Assembly (NCBI GenBank): GCA_040217175.1
Contig: JAVJNT010000002.1
Span: 620,001 to 684,000 of the forward strand
Origin: Phycisphaerales bacterium
GTDB lineage: Bacteria > Planctomycetota > Phycisphaerae > Phycisphaerales > UBA1924
DNA length: 64,000 bases
Reading direction: 5' to 3'
In this document: in pieces, positions 54,845-63,278 of the stretch
How the letters are laid out: every line of letters starts with the position of its first letter
How positions within the stretch are numbered: position 1 is the stretch's first letter
The notes under the pieces: generated by a model
Databases searched by the model: none
What the model was told of the DNA's origin: nothing
The model's input: the letters and a program-made list of their open reading frames with translations, nothing else
Program-made: the position numbers and the translations under genes

Positions 54845-55309
54845 CTATTTTGGCTGGCTGGCGACCTCGATGCGGACGTAGGGACGAACCCCCTCGACCG
54901 TGGCGGGGCCGATGCCGTGTACGCGGGCGAGGTCTTCGACGGTGCGAAACGGGCCCTGGGCGTTGCGGCTCTCGATGATGGCCGCCGCGCGCGATGGGCC
55001 GATGCCCGGCAGCAGCTCGAGCTGGGCTGCCGACGCGGTGTTGACGTCGATCATCATGCCCGCGGCGGGCGTGGGCTTGGGCTCATACGCGGGGGCCGGA
55101 GTCTCGGACGCCGGCGTGGGGCGGGCCTGGACCGGCTCCGCGAGCGTGCCGGTCCTTGGCTCCACCTGCTGCGGCACGAACACGACCGGCTGCGGCGGAG
55201 GCGTCGGCCGCGTGGCCAGGCCGTAGCCCACGCCCGCCAGGCCGACGCCCGAGATCAAGAGTGCGGCAACCCAGCGAGCGCCATGCGGCGATGGCCCTTG
55301 CGGAGTCAC
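54845..55309 (-). CDS. ComEA-like membrane-anchored helix-hairpin-helix protein
   Basis: A 154-residue product with an N-terminal membrane helix (WVAALLISGVGLAGVGYGLA) and a Pro-rich spacer. A ComEA-type double helix-hairpin-helix domain follows: IDVNTASAAQLELLPGIGPSRAAAIIESRNAQGPFRTVEDLARVHGIGPATVEGVRPYV. ComEA binds DNA at the cell surface during natural transformation; short HhH proteins of this type are also found without competence genes. The GTG start overlaps the previous stop as GTGA, so it is coupled to the GH10-like gene. No comEC is in the window. Confidence 0.85.
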   Translation of the reverse strand: MTPQGPSPHGARWVAALLISGVGLAGVGYGLATRPTPPPQPVVFVPQQVEPRTGTLAEPVQARPTPASETPAPAYEPKPTPAAGMMIDVNTASAAQLELLPGIGPSRAAAIIESRNAQGPFRTVEDLARVHGIGPATVEGVRPYVRIEVASQPK

Positions 55310-56952
55310 CGGCTCGAACCCGCCATCGAGCCGGCGCGCACGGCGTCACGAAGGCGGGCGAGCGCGTCGAGCGCAGGACGGGCCGCACCAGCGGAATCAA
55401 CGAGACCGGCGCCACCCTTCGCACGCGGCGTGTCCTGCGCGAGGCCCCAGCAGATGGAATGCACGAAGGGCTTGGCGGCCGCCACGGGCAGCACGCGCTC
55501 GATCCAGTCGGCCTGGGTCGCCGGGCTCCAGGGTCCGTCCCACTCGCCGCTCTCGCCGTTGGCGTCGACGGGGGCCGACGGGCACGCGGCGAACGTCACC
55601 GAGATCGGGCGGTCCATCTCGGCGTACCGATCGAGCACTTCCGAGAACGCCATCGCGTCGCGCACGGCCGCGGCGGTGCCGTCGTCGGTCATGTCGAAAC
55701 GCAGGCCGATGGCGTCGACGTGCGTCCCGCTCTGGGCGATGAGCTCGGCCAGCAGCAGCGGCGGGAGCGACCTGGTTGACCGCGCGGCGTAGAGCGCGAA
55801 CGGGTCGGCGATCTCGACCTGTACGCGGCCTTGGGGCTGGAGCTTGCGCGTGACCGTTGCGGCGACGCGCAGCAGGTCGGCGATCTGCTCGAATCGAAGA
55901 AACATGGCGCCTTCGACGCCCAGCGAACTGGCCAGCGTCCACCACTGCACGGTCCGACGGTACCTCGTGACGACCTGTCGCACGTGCTCGTACACGAGCT
56001 CGCGCAGCGTGTCGTAGTCGTTCTCCCAGATGTAGAGCCACTCGGGAAGCCGACCCGGGGCCAGATCGAGCACCGGACCGGCGACGACCGGCAGCTTGCC
56101 CTTTCGCACGGCCCACTCGATCCATCGATCGGTCGCGGCATACTGGTACTTGCCTTCGGCCGGCTCGATCGCGGACCACGGCATGGGCACGGTGACGAAG
56201 TCCGCCGCCTTGGCCAGCGCCGCCTGCGCGGGCGGCTCGAAGCTCATGGGATCGACCGCGCACCCGACGCGCGCCACGCCCGCGAGCGTCACGCCGTGTG
56301 CCTCGGGAGCCTTGACCACGGCGACCGGCTTGCTCGCCGGCCGACCGATCGAACGCTCGGCCCGCTCGATGGCGTCGTTGAACCATGAGCCGTCGGCCCG
56401 CGCCGCCAGCCCGCGATGCACCGCTTCGGCTACGAGCAGCTCGCTGGCCTCTAGCGCGTCGCTGAGCGCACGCCGGGACTTCTCGTCGGCAGCCGCGATG
56501 GCGGGATCGTTGGCCGAGAGATCACCGTTCTGCAGGCTCCGCCACGACACGAGCGCGGCCGAGAAGTCCTCGCGCGCCCGCTCGAAGGTCTGCAGCGCCG
56601 AGTGCTCGGCCGGCAGCATCGCGAGGTTCCACTCTTCGAGCGCGTTGAGGAATCGCATGAGCTGCTTCCGCGCGAGCTCCAGCGGCAAGAGGTAGGGTCG
56701 CTCGCGCTGGGGCAGGAGCGTCGTGGTCAGCAGCGTCTTGCGATCGGCTCGGGCCTGGCCCTGGCCGACACCAAGCGGGAAGAGCACCTCGAGCGAAACG
56801 GTGCCGGGGTTCTTGGGCACCACCGTGAGGACGCCCTGGTCAATCCGGATCTCGCCCGGAGACGTCGCGCCGTCGGTCGCCAGGATGCCCGCGTGGGCCA
56901 GCGGCCAGCCATCGGCCGGCTTCCCATCGCGATGCACGAAGAACTTCAGCAT
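55306..56952 (-). CDS. GH10-like (xylanase-fold) protein lacking clear catalytic residues
   Basis: A 548-residue product without signal peptide. Residues about 1-200 are a beta-rich then helical region (LEVLFPLGVGQGQ..., FERAREDFSAALVSWRSLQ). Residues about 225-530 follow the GH10 barrel pattern (FVTVPMPWSAIEPAEGKYQYAATDRWIEWAVRKGKLPVVAGPVLD, PEWLYIWENDYDTLRELVYEHVRQVVTRYRRTVQWWTLASSL, HVDAIGLRFD, RPISVTFAACPSAP). In active GH10 enzymes the acid/base Glu follows Asn (xNE) and the nucleophile is in ITELD; here these read LASSL and SVTFA, so neither Glu is present. It is probably a non-catalytic or divergent member, as in other planctomycetes. ATG 56952 follows GGAGAG by about 11 nt. Confidence 0.65.
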   Translation of the reverse strand: MLKFFVHRDGKPADGWPLAHAGILATDGATSPGEIRIDQGVLTVVPKNPGTVSLEVLFPLGVGQGQARADRKTLLTTTLLPQRERPYLLPLELARKQLMRFLNALEEWNLAMLPAEHSALQTFERAREDFSAALVSWRSLQNGDLSANDPAIAAADEKSRRALSDALEASELLVAEAVHRGLAARADGSWFNDAIERAERSIGRPASKPVAVVKAPEAHGVTLAGVARVGCAVDPMSFEPPAQAALAKAADFVTVPMPWSAIEPAEGKYQYAATDRWIEWAVRKGKLPVVAGPVLDLAPGRLPEWLYIWENDYDTLRELVYEHVRQVVTRYRRTVQWWTLASSLGVEGAMFLRFEQIADLLRVAATVTRKLQPQGRVQVEIADPFALYAARSTRSLPPLLLAELIAQSGTHVDAIGLRFDMTDDGTAAAVRDAMAFSEVLDRYAEMDRPISVTFAACPSAPVDANGESGEWDGPWSPATQADWIERVLPVAAAKPFVHSICWGLAQDTPRAKGGAGLVDSAGAARPALDALARLRDAVRAGSMAGSSR

Positions 56953-57016
56953 CCGCCAGCGTCTCTCCAAGGGGCCTTGGGCGTTCCGTCCGGGCCTCGT
57001 CTTGGGCCGCGCCCAC

Positions 57017-57022
57017 TACCAT
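57017..57022 (+). promoter_or_regulatory. -10-like hexamer for purC
   Basis: TACCAT, ending 6 nt before the purC ATG, without a ribosome binding site; identical in sequence and spacing to the element before the UbiA-family gene. Confidence 0.4.
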
Positions 57023-57028
57023 ACGGCC

Positions 57029-57979
57029 ATGCCGAGCGCCGAGCCGACCCAGGGGGCCACCCTCGCCCAGACCCGCCTGAGCCTCCCACTCTTGCACCGG
57101 GGCAAGGTCCGCGAGGTGTATGCCCTGGGCGACGATCGGGTTGCCATCGTCGCGACCGACCGCTTGTCGGCCTTCGACGTCGTCCTGCCCACCGCCATCC
57201 CGGGCAAGGGCCGAGTGCTCACCGCACTTTCGGCCTGGTGGTTCCGCTGGCTCCAAGAGCGTGGCCTCGGACCCACGCACTTCATCAGCGACGCGGCCGA
57301 CCTGCCCGCGTCGGCCTTCGAACTGGAAGCCGCGACCGACCCCGCGCACCTGCGGGGCCGCACCACCATCGCGCGCCGCGGAGAGATCATCAAGCTCGAG
57401 TGCGTCGTGCGCGGCTATCTCGAAGGGTCGGGGTGGCGAGACTACCAGAGCACGGGATCCGTGAGCGGTGTCCGGCTCCCTGCAGGGTTGAAGCAGTGTG
57501 ACCGATTGCCCGAGCCGATCTTCACGCCCAGCACCAAGGCCGAACCGCCCGAGCACGACGAGCCGATCTCGCTCGAACAAGCAGCGTCGTTCCTCGGCAC
57601 CGATCTCGTGCACGAGCTACGTGATCGCTCGCTGGCGATCTACGAGGCCGCGCGCGAGCACGCCGCGAGCCGAGGCATCCTGCTGGCCGACACGAAGTTC
57701 GAGTTTGCCTTCCCGCTCGACGCAGAGAGGGGCTCGCGCGAGCCCATGCTAGCCGACGAGGTGCTCACGCCCGACAGCTCGCGGTTCTGGCCGGCCGACC
57801 GCTACGAGCCGGGCCACGCCCAGCCGAGCTTCGACAAGCAGTTCGTCCGCGAGTACCTGTCGGGCCTGGTCGATTCGGGAGCCTGGGACAAGAGCGACCC
57901 CGGACCGCAGTTGCCCGCCGATGTCGTCACGCAGACGGCGCAGCGCTACGAGACGGCGCTTCGACTGCTCACTTCCTGA
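57029..57979 (+). CDS. purC: Phosphoribosylaminoimidazole-succinocarboxamide synthase (SAICAR synthetase)
   Basis: PurC joins aspartate to CAIR in purine synthesis. The 316-residue product is the longer, eukaryote-like form. Motifs: LHRGKVREVYALGDDRVAIVATDRLSAFDVVLP at the start, CVVRGYLEGSGWRDYQSTGSVSGVRLP, FTPSTKAEPPEHDEPI, LADTKFEFAFPLD and LADEVLTPDSSRFWPADRYEPG with FDKQFVREYL. ATG 57029 begins 10-15 residues before the conserved core. The frame is open upstream through the GH10-like gene but without a start signal; TACCAT lies 6 nt before the ATG. Confidence 0.96.
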   Translation: MPSAEPTQGATLAQTRLSLPLLHRGKVREVYALGDDRVAIVATDRLSAFDVVLPTAIPGKGRVLTALSAWWFRWLQERGLGPTHFISDAADLPASAFELEAATDPAHLRGRTTIARRGEIIKLECVVRGYLEGSGWRDYQSTGSVSGVRLPAGLKQCDRLPEPIFTPSTKAEPPEHDEPISLEQAASFLGTDLVHELRDRSLAIYEAAREHAASRGILLADTKFEFAFPLDAERGSREPMLADEVLTPDSSRFWPADRYEPGHAQPSFDKQFVREYLSGLVDSGAWDKSDPGPQLPADVVTQTAQRYETALRLLTS

Positions 57980-57993
57980 AAAGTGCCTTGGTG

Positions 57994-59955
57994 CTACTTC
58001 CGCTCGCGCTCGACCTGCTCTGATCGCTGGCCGAACTCGCGGTCGAGCATGGCCCGGAACGCGGGCATGCCCTCAGGCTGTGGGAAGACCGAGTCGAAGC
58101 TCCGGCCCTCGACGGTGGGGTTGCCCTCTTCGTCGTCGAATATGGGCTTGAAGCGCAGCACCAACTCGTCGTACGCCCACTTCTGGAGCTCCGGCGGCGC
58201 GTTGCCGTACGCCGACTGGGCGAAGTCGATGTTGAGCTGGGGCAGGAGCGAGCCGAACACCTGGCCCGCGACGAAATCGAATCGCCGATCGAGGAACTCC
58301 ATCCGCACGGTGCCTAATCCCGACTCTCGGATCTGTTGTTCGCGGTAGAGCGCGTGGTAGGTCTTGGCGTAGTCCATCGCACGCTCGAAGACCTCGTCAT
58401 CGCCCGCGACCAGCCCGGTGAGGTACGCGTCGTAGAGCGAGCCGACCACCTCTTGCAGCGCGACCGTCGGCGAACCAAGGCGATCGGCCAGCTCGGCGCG
58501 GACGAATCGGTCGATGTCCATCGCGAGCCACTGGGCGCGCCCGTCGTTGTTCGTGTTGGCGAAGTCGAACAACGCCAGCTCGTTCTTCATCTCGTCGGCA
58601 AGCCTGACGTTGCCGCGGCGATACACGTACCGGATGGCGTCCTTCATCATGTTCTCGTAGCCGGCGGCGTACGAGCTATAGGCCCGGTCGTTGTCGTAAT
58701 AGCTTCGCTCGACCACGTCGGCCAGGATCTCGCCGTACACCGGCACGAACGCCGGATCCGGGATACCCAGGTAGAAGGGCTGTCGGTCTCCGGTATTCAG
58801 CCGCATGCCGCCGTAGTCGAAGAACAGGTGTCCCGTGCGCCACAGTTCCTGGATCGATTGCACCACCAGGCGGTCGGTGTTGATGAAGTCGTAGTCCTTG
58901 ATGTTGACCGCCTCGATGCGGGTCATGCCGCCCTCGACGCCCTTCTGCCCCCAATAGAGCGCGTGGGCCGCGGGGTGGCGCCAGTCGAGCGGGCCGTAGG
59001 CGCTCGTATACCGCAGCATCCGCCGCGGCTCCATGTTGAAGTCCTCTTGCAAGACCTTCTTGCGGGTGTAAGCCAGCAGCGCCGCCCACGCCTGCTCGAA
59101 CTCGGGATCGTGCACGAGCTCGGTCATGTCGAGGAAGCGCTGGTCGGCCGACTCGCGCAGCTCGGGCCACACGGCCGAGGCACGGCCCATCCGCACGCGC
59201 GTGACTACCTTGAGCATCTGCTGGCCGGACGGGTCGACGTCCAGGGCCGCCAGGCGATCGACAAGCTCATCGACCTTCGGCTCGGCCTCGACAACCCCGA
59301 GCAGCGTATCGGGCGCGTCGACGATCGGCCGCAGCCATGCCTCGAACTCGGCAATGCGCGCTTCGCGCGTGTAGTCGCCGCCAACGCCCGACGGCGGCGG
59401 GCCGAGGATCTCGTGCCACTCGGCAGCAAGTTGGAGCTTGTAGTACCAGTGGGCGTCGTCGGCGTAGGCCTGCACCTTGTGCAGGAACAACCACGCCAGC
59501 TCCTTGTGCACCACCATGTCGGTCGGGTTGTGGCGCACGCCCTCGTCGCGAAGCAGGTCGATGCCTTGGCTCACCCAGTTCCACCGCTCCTGGGGCGTGT
59601 TCGTCGTGACCGAGATGTTGTACGCCATGTTCCACGCGTGGAACGCCCACACCTGCGGGAAGCGTGGCTGCAATCGGGTGATCGCCCGGGCGAGGTCGAC
59701 GGCCTCGTAGTACTTGCCCTCTTCCTTGAGTTCGTTGGCTCGGATCCACAGGATGTTCACGAACAAGCCGCGGAAGGCGCCCATCGCGATGCCCAGGGCT
59801 ACCTGCGGGGGGTCTCCCTCTTCGGCCCGCTCGGTGTAGCTCAGCTTGTGGCGACCGGCCGAGGCCGTCAGGTCGGCCGAAACGAAGCCCGACAGCCCGA
59901 GCAATGCGAAGCACACCACCACCGCGATCAGCTGCGTCATCCGGCCTCGTGGCAT
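57994..59955 (-). CDS. Membrane-anchored TPR-like protein of the ABC/SPFH operon
   Basis: A 653-residue product with one N-terminal membrane helix (MTQLIAVVVCFALLGLSGFVSA), probably facing the periplasm. A tetratricopeptide-like stretch follows (ILWIRANELKEEGKYYEAVDLARAITRLQPRFPQVWAFHAWNMAYNI), then long helical regions with many Trp, Tyr and Arg (AWLFLHKVQAYADDAHWYYKLQLAAEWHEILG). GGAGG lies 9 nt before ATG 59955. It is the last gene of a reverse-strand group with an ABC permease and ATPase, 78 bases after the permease. I recognise it only as a planctomycete-type protein linked to ABC-2 transporters; function unknown. Confidence 0.7.
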   Translation of the reverse strand: MPRGRMTQLIAVVVCFALLGLSGFVSADLTASAGRHKLSYTERAEEGDPPQVALGIAMGAFRGLFVNILWIRANELKEEGKYYEAVDLARAITRLQPRFPQVWAFHAWNMAYNISVTTNTPQERWNWVSQGIDLLRDEGVRHNPTDMVVHKELAWLFLHKVQAYADDAHWYYKLQLAAEWHEILGPPPSGVGGDYTREARIAEFEAWLRPIVDAPDTLLGVVEAEPKVDELVDRLAALDVDPSGQQMLKVVTRVRMGRASAVWPELRESADQRFLDMTELVHDPEFEQAWAALLAYTRKKVLQEDFNMEPRRMLRYTSAYGPLDWRHPAAHALYWGQKGVEGGMTRIEAVNIKDYDFINTDRLVVQSIQELWRTGHLFFDYGGMRLNTGDRQPFYLGIPDPAFVPVYGEILADVVERSYYDNDRAYSSYAAGYENMMKDAIRYVYRRGNVRLADEMKNELALFDFANTNNDGRAQWLAMDIDRFVRAELADRLGSPTVALQEVVGSLYDAYLTGLVAGDDEVFERAMDYAKTYHALYREQQIRESGLGTVRMEFLDRRFDFVAGQVFGSLLPQLNIDFAQSAYGNAPPELQKWAYDELVLRFKPIFDDEEGNPTVEGRSFDSVFPQPEGMPAFRAMLDREFGQRSEQVERERK

Positions 59956-60033
59956 CGAGCGTTGCCTCCGCAAGAGTCCGGGCGCCCGGCGGCGCCCCAG
60001 TCGGTCATACGCCGCGGACGGCGCGACGGATCG

Positions 60034-62007
60034 CTACTGGCCCGAGTAGATGGCCAGCTCCCGGGACCGGAACACGAACCAGCCCACGCCGAACAGCAGC
60101 ACGCACCAGATGCCCAGCACGACCATGCCCTGGGCCAGGCTGGCCCACGACACGTACTCGCCCTGCACCAGCTTCTCGGTGGGGTTCAGCTCGGCATACA
60201 CCCTGAACACCCAGATGACCCCGGCCGACACGAATTCCACCACCGCCAGGATGGCCGGGCCGATGCCCTCGCCGAAGAAGGGGTTGTACACCTCGAGCGA
60301 CTCTTCCAAGAAGAGGGCGCTCTCGGCGGCAAAGAAGGCTCCGAAGGCGACCAGGCACGCGACGGGGAAGCTGAGCGCGGTCGATGCGGCGATCGCCAGC
60401 AGCGATAGGAACGCCAGCTTGATCCACAGCACCACCACCACCCGGAGGAAGTTCATCTGGTACCCGCCCACGCTGTAGCTCAGCTCGAGCCCCTCGGGCG
60501 GGAAGGTGATCGTCTTCGGGTTGCCCATGATGCCGATCTGGCCATCACTCGCCTGCACGAGCGTGCCGTTGATGATCGACATCTCGAGCCGGCCGTCCTC
60601 GTCGATCGCCAGCGGCGGGATGTCGTCGATGATCAGCGTCTGGGCCAGCCGCACCTCTCGCTCGTACTGGTACCCGCCGAAGTCGAACAAGATCCGGTAC
60701 GACTCGTCGGGCAGGTTGGCGCCCGACTCGACGCGGTAGCGAAGCAGCAGCGGCGCGTCCTGCAGTGCGGCCCGTTCCAGGCCGCCGAAGACGTAGGTCT
60801 TGGCCTGCCCGGGCTCGATCGACCGCAGCCGGGCGATGTAGTTCTTGTAGAGGTCGTCGCGGACCTCGGCGCGCGTCTGCGGCTGCTCCTCGGCCAGGTC
60901 CTGGAACGAGTCGAGCGCCTCCCGCTGCTCGATGAACTGATCGACGATGCTCTCGAACTCTTCGCTGTTCTTGGCCAGCGGGATGTCGATGTCCCGGGCC
61001 ACGCGGGCCTGCAGCACCTGGTTGTGCAGGATGCGACGGTCTTCGCTCAGGGCCGCACCGCCGAGCTCCACGCCCCGCGCGACGTAGGCCTCGCGTTCGC
61101 CGTCGGCCGGCTGCTGGCGGAGGTATTCGGCGAACAGGAAGATGCCCGCCCCGCACACGAGCAGCAGCGCCGCGTTCAGCGAGATGACGCCCAGCCACTT
61201 GCCCAGCAGGTACTTCCAGACCGAGACCGGCTTGGTCATGGTCTGCCAGATGATCTTGTCGCGCTGCTCGAAGGTCAGCGTGGCCGCCGAGAGCAGCAGC
61301 GTCAGGATGGCGAGCATCCAGAACGCGCCCGCCGTGCCGTACTGCAGGAACGCCTGCATCCGGTACCGAAGCGGCGTGCCCTCGTTCAGCAGCATCGGGA
61401 CCGCGGCCAGCCCCAGGATCAGCAGCACGATGAAGACCAGCGAGACCTTCATCCGCACCGCCTCGGCCAACACGTTGCGCGCGACGGCGAACACCGGACC
61501 GGATGAGATCGAGAGCAGCAGCCGCAGCACCTCGAGCACCGCGACGAACCAGAACGCCAGCGTCGCCGCGCCGGCGATGATCCTCGCCAGCGCCTCGACG
61601 TTCGGCCCGGCCCGCTCGTAGTACACGGCCAGCATCATGGGGCCCGACACGAGCACGACCACGAGATTCAACAGGACGTACGTCAGCCCGAGGCCCAGCC
61701 AGATGATGATGAGCGACGCGCCCAAGCCGACGCCGATGCCAAACGTCACCGCCAGCGGGCTGCGATCCTGGTTCAGCACGTTCTGGATGATGCGTTGCTG
61801 CCGCTCGGCCTGGGCCCGGACGATCGGATCCTCGATGGCCGAGGTATCGAAGAACTCGACCTGGTCGGAGGCTCGTGTGTCCGCGCTCGACTGGGCGACG
61901 TAGGCGATGCCGACCGCCACGGCCAGCGCCAGCACCACGAGAGACGCGACGATCTTGAACACGCGCGACTTCTGCAGGCGATCGATGCGTGCCCACAGCG
62001 CGCTCAT
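60034..62007 (-). CDS. ABC-2-type transporter permease
   Basis: A 657-residue membrane protein. The N-terminal helix (VFKIVASLVVLALAVAVGIAYVA) precedes a periplasmic segment, then a cluster of five or six helices including PLAVTFGIGVGLGASLIIIWLGLGL, LVFIVLLILGLAAVPMLL and FWMLAILTLLLSAATLTFEQRDKIIWQTMTKPVSVWKYLLGKWLG. The last is the ABC-2 permease signature loop. A soluble domain of about 200 residues is inserted before three C-terminal helices. The insertion is unusual among ABC-2 permeases and may contact the neighbouring TPR or SPFH proteins. Its ATG overlaps the ATPase stop as ATGA. Substrate unknown. Confidence 0.85.
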   Translation of the reverse strand: MSALWARIDRLQKSRVFKIVASLVVLALAVAVGIAYVAQSSADTRASDQVEFFDTSAIEDPIVRAQAERQQRIIQNVLNQDRSPLAVTFGIGVGLGASLIIIWLGLGLTYVLLNLVVVLVSGPMMLAVYYERAGPNVEALARIIAGAATLAFWFVAVLEVLRLLLSISSGPVFAVARNVLAEAVRMKVSLVFIVLLILGLAAVPMLLNEGTPLRYRMQAFLQYGTAGAFWMLAILTLLLSAATLTFEQRDKIIWQTMTKPVSVWKYLLGKWLGVISLNAALLLVCGAGIFLFAEYLRQQPADGEREAYVARGVELGGAALSEDRRILHNQVLQARVARDIDIPLAKNSEEFESIVDQFIEQREALDSFQDLAEEQPQTRAEVRDDLYKNYIARLRSIEPGQAKTYVFGGLERAALQDAPLLLRYRVESGANLPDESYRILFDFGGYQYEREVRLAQTLIIDDIPPLAIDEDGRLEMSIINGTLVQASDGQIGIMGNPKTITFPPEGLELSYSVGGYQMNFLRVVVVLWIKLAFLSLLAIAASTALSFPVACLVAFGAFFAAESALFLEESLEVYNPFFGEGIGPAILAVVEFVSAGVIWVFRVYAELNPTEKLVQGEYVSWASLAQGMVVLGIWCVLLFGVGWFVFRSRELAIYSGQ

Positions 62008-63242
62008 CGCGAGGAGTCCTTCTGATTCTGGTCCTTCTTGTTCTCGTCGTCGTCGTCCATGAGCGAGCCGATGACGCCCAGGTCAACCTCGGGCTCCTCG
62101 TCCGTCGGCTCGGCCGAGCGATCTTTCTCGATGAGCTCTTCGACCACGACCTCGTCGACCTCTTCCGTTTCGGGCTCGGGCTCGGGGCCAGCCTCGGGCT
62201 CGGGCTCGGCGGGCGGATCCTCGCGCACCAGGTCGCTGATGAGCGCCTCGCCCTCATCGCGCGTTTCACCCTCGGCACGGAGGAACTCGGCCGTCATGCC
62301 CCCGCCCTCGGCGCCGGCCGTCTCCAGCCGCTCGGCCTGGGCGTCTTCCACAATCTTGAGGAACAGCTCCTCGAGCTTCTGCCTCGGGTGCGACACCCGC
62401 TGCACGGCCTTCGTCCCGCCCGTGCGGCGACGGATGACCTCGTCGATCTCGGCCAGCGTCTGCTCGTCGAGCGTGTCGGCTTCAATCGTCGTCCGCTCGG
62501 TCGACAGCAGCAACTGCTCGCGCGTGCCCTCCTTGCGGATGCGCCCGCCGTAGAGCACGACCATGCGATCGACAACGTCCTCGACGTCGGCCAGCAGGTG
62601 ACTCGACAGCAGCACCGTCTTGCCACGACGGCCGAGCTCGACGATCAGGTCCTTCACCTGTCGCGTGCCGATGGGGTCGAGGCCGGTGGTCGGTTCGTCG
62701 AGGATCAGCAGGTCCGGATCATTGATGAGCGCCTGGGCCAGACCGATGCGTCGCTGCATGCCCTTGGAGTACTCACGTACCTGGCGGTACTGGGCGGCCT
62801 TGAGCCCGACCATGTCGAGCAGTTCATCAATGCGCTTTTGCCGCGTGCCGTGATCGAGTCCGAAGAGGCGGCCGTAGTAGTCCAGCGTCTCGCGGGCGTT
62901 CAGGAATGGGTAGAGGTAGCTCTCTTCGGGTAGGTAGCCGATGCGCTTCTTGATCTGCACGTCCGTGGGCGACTTGCCGAAGACCGCCACGCGGCCCTTG
63001 GTCGGCTTGAGCAGGCCCAGCAGGATCTTGATGGTGGTGCTCTTGCCCGAGCCGTTCGGGCCCAGCAAGCCGAAGATCTCGTGCGGCCTGATGTCGAACG
63101 TCACGTCGGCCACCGCACGCGCCCGCGGACGCATCCAGAAGTCGCGGAAGGTCTTGGTGAGCCCCTGGACGGCGACGACCGGCCGGGCCGCTGAGTTGGC
63201 CTCGGGCGTCGATGCCGCCTGCGGGGTTGCCATCTGCGTCAT
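62004..63242 (-). CDS. ABC transporter ATP-binding protein with long acidic tail
   Basis: A 412-residue product. The ATPase domain (about 20-320) has Walker A GPNGSGKSTT, IGYLPEESYLYPFLNARETLDYYGRLFGL, signature YSKGMQRRIGLAQAL (SKGM in place of SGGQ, common in ABC-2 exporters), Walker B LLILDEPTTGLDP and LLSSHLLADVED. The C-terminal 100 residues are acidic (EPEPEAGPEPEPETEEVDE) and probably disordered. It is coupled to the permease by ATGA and follows the SPFH gene after 36 bases. Export of a lipid, polymer or protein is likely, but the cargo is unknown. Confidence 0.92.
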   Translation of the reverse strand: MTQMATPQAASTPEANSAARPVVAVQGLTKTFRDFWMRPRARAVADVTFDIRPHEIFGLLGPNGSGKSTTIKILLGLLKPTKGRVAVFGKSPTDVQIKKRIGYLPEESYLYPFLNARETLDYYGRLFGLDHGTRQKRIDELLDMVGLKAAQYRQVREYSKGMQRRIGLAQALINDPDLLILDEPTTGLDPIGTRQVKDLIVELGRRGKTVLLSSHLLADVEDVVDRMVVLYGGRIRKEGTREQLLLSTERTTIEADTLDEQTLAEIDEVIRRRTGGTKAVQRVSHPRQKLEELFLKIVEDAQAERLETAGAEGGGMTAEFLRAEGETRDEGEALISDLVREDPPAEPEPEAGPEPEPETEEVDEVVVEELIEKDRSAEPTDEEPEVDLGVIGSLMDDDDENKKDQNQKDSSR

Positions 63243-63278
63243 GCGATGCGTGCTCCCTGTTGCGTTCCTACGCGGCGA

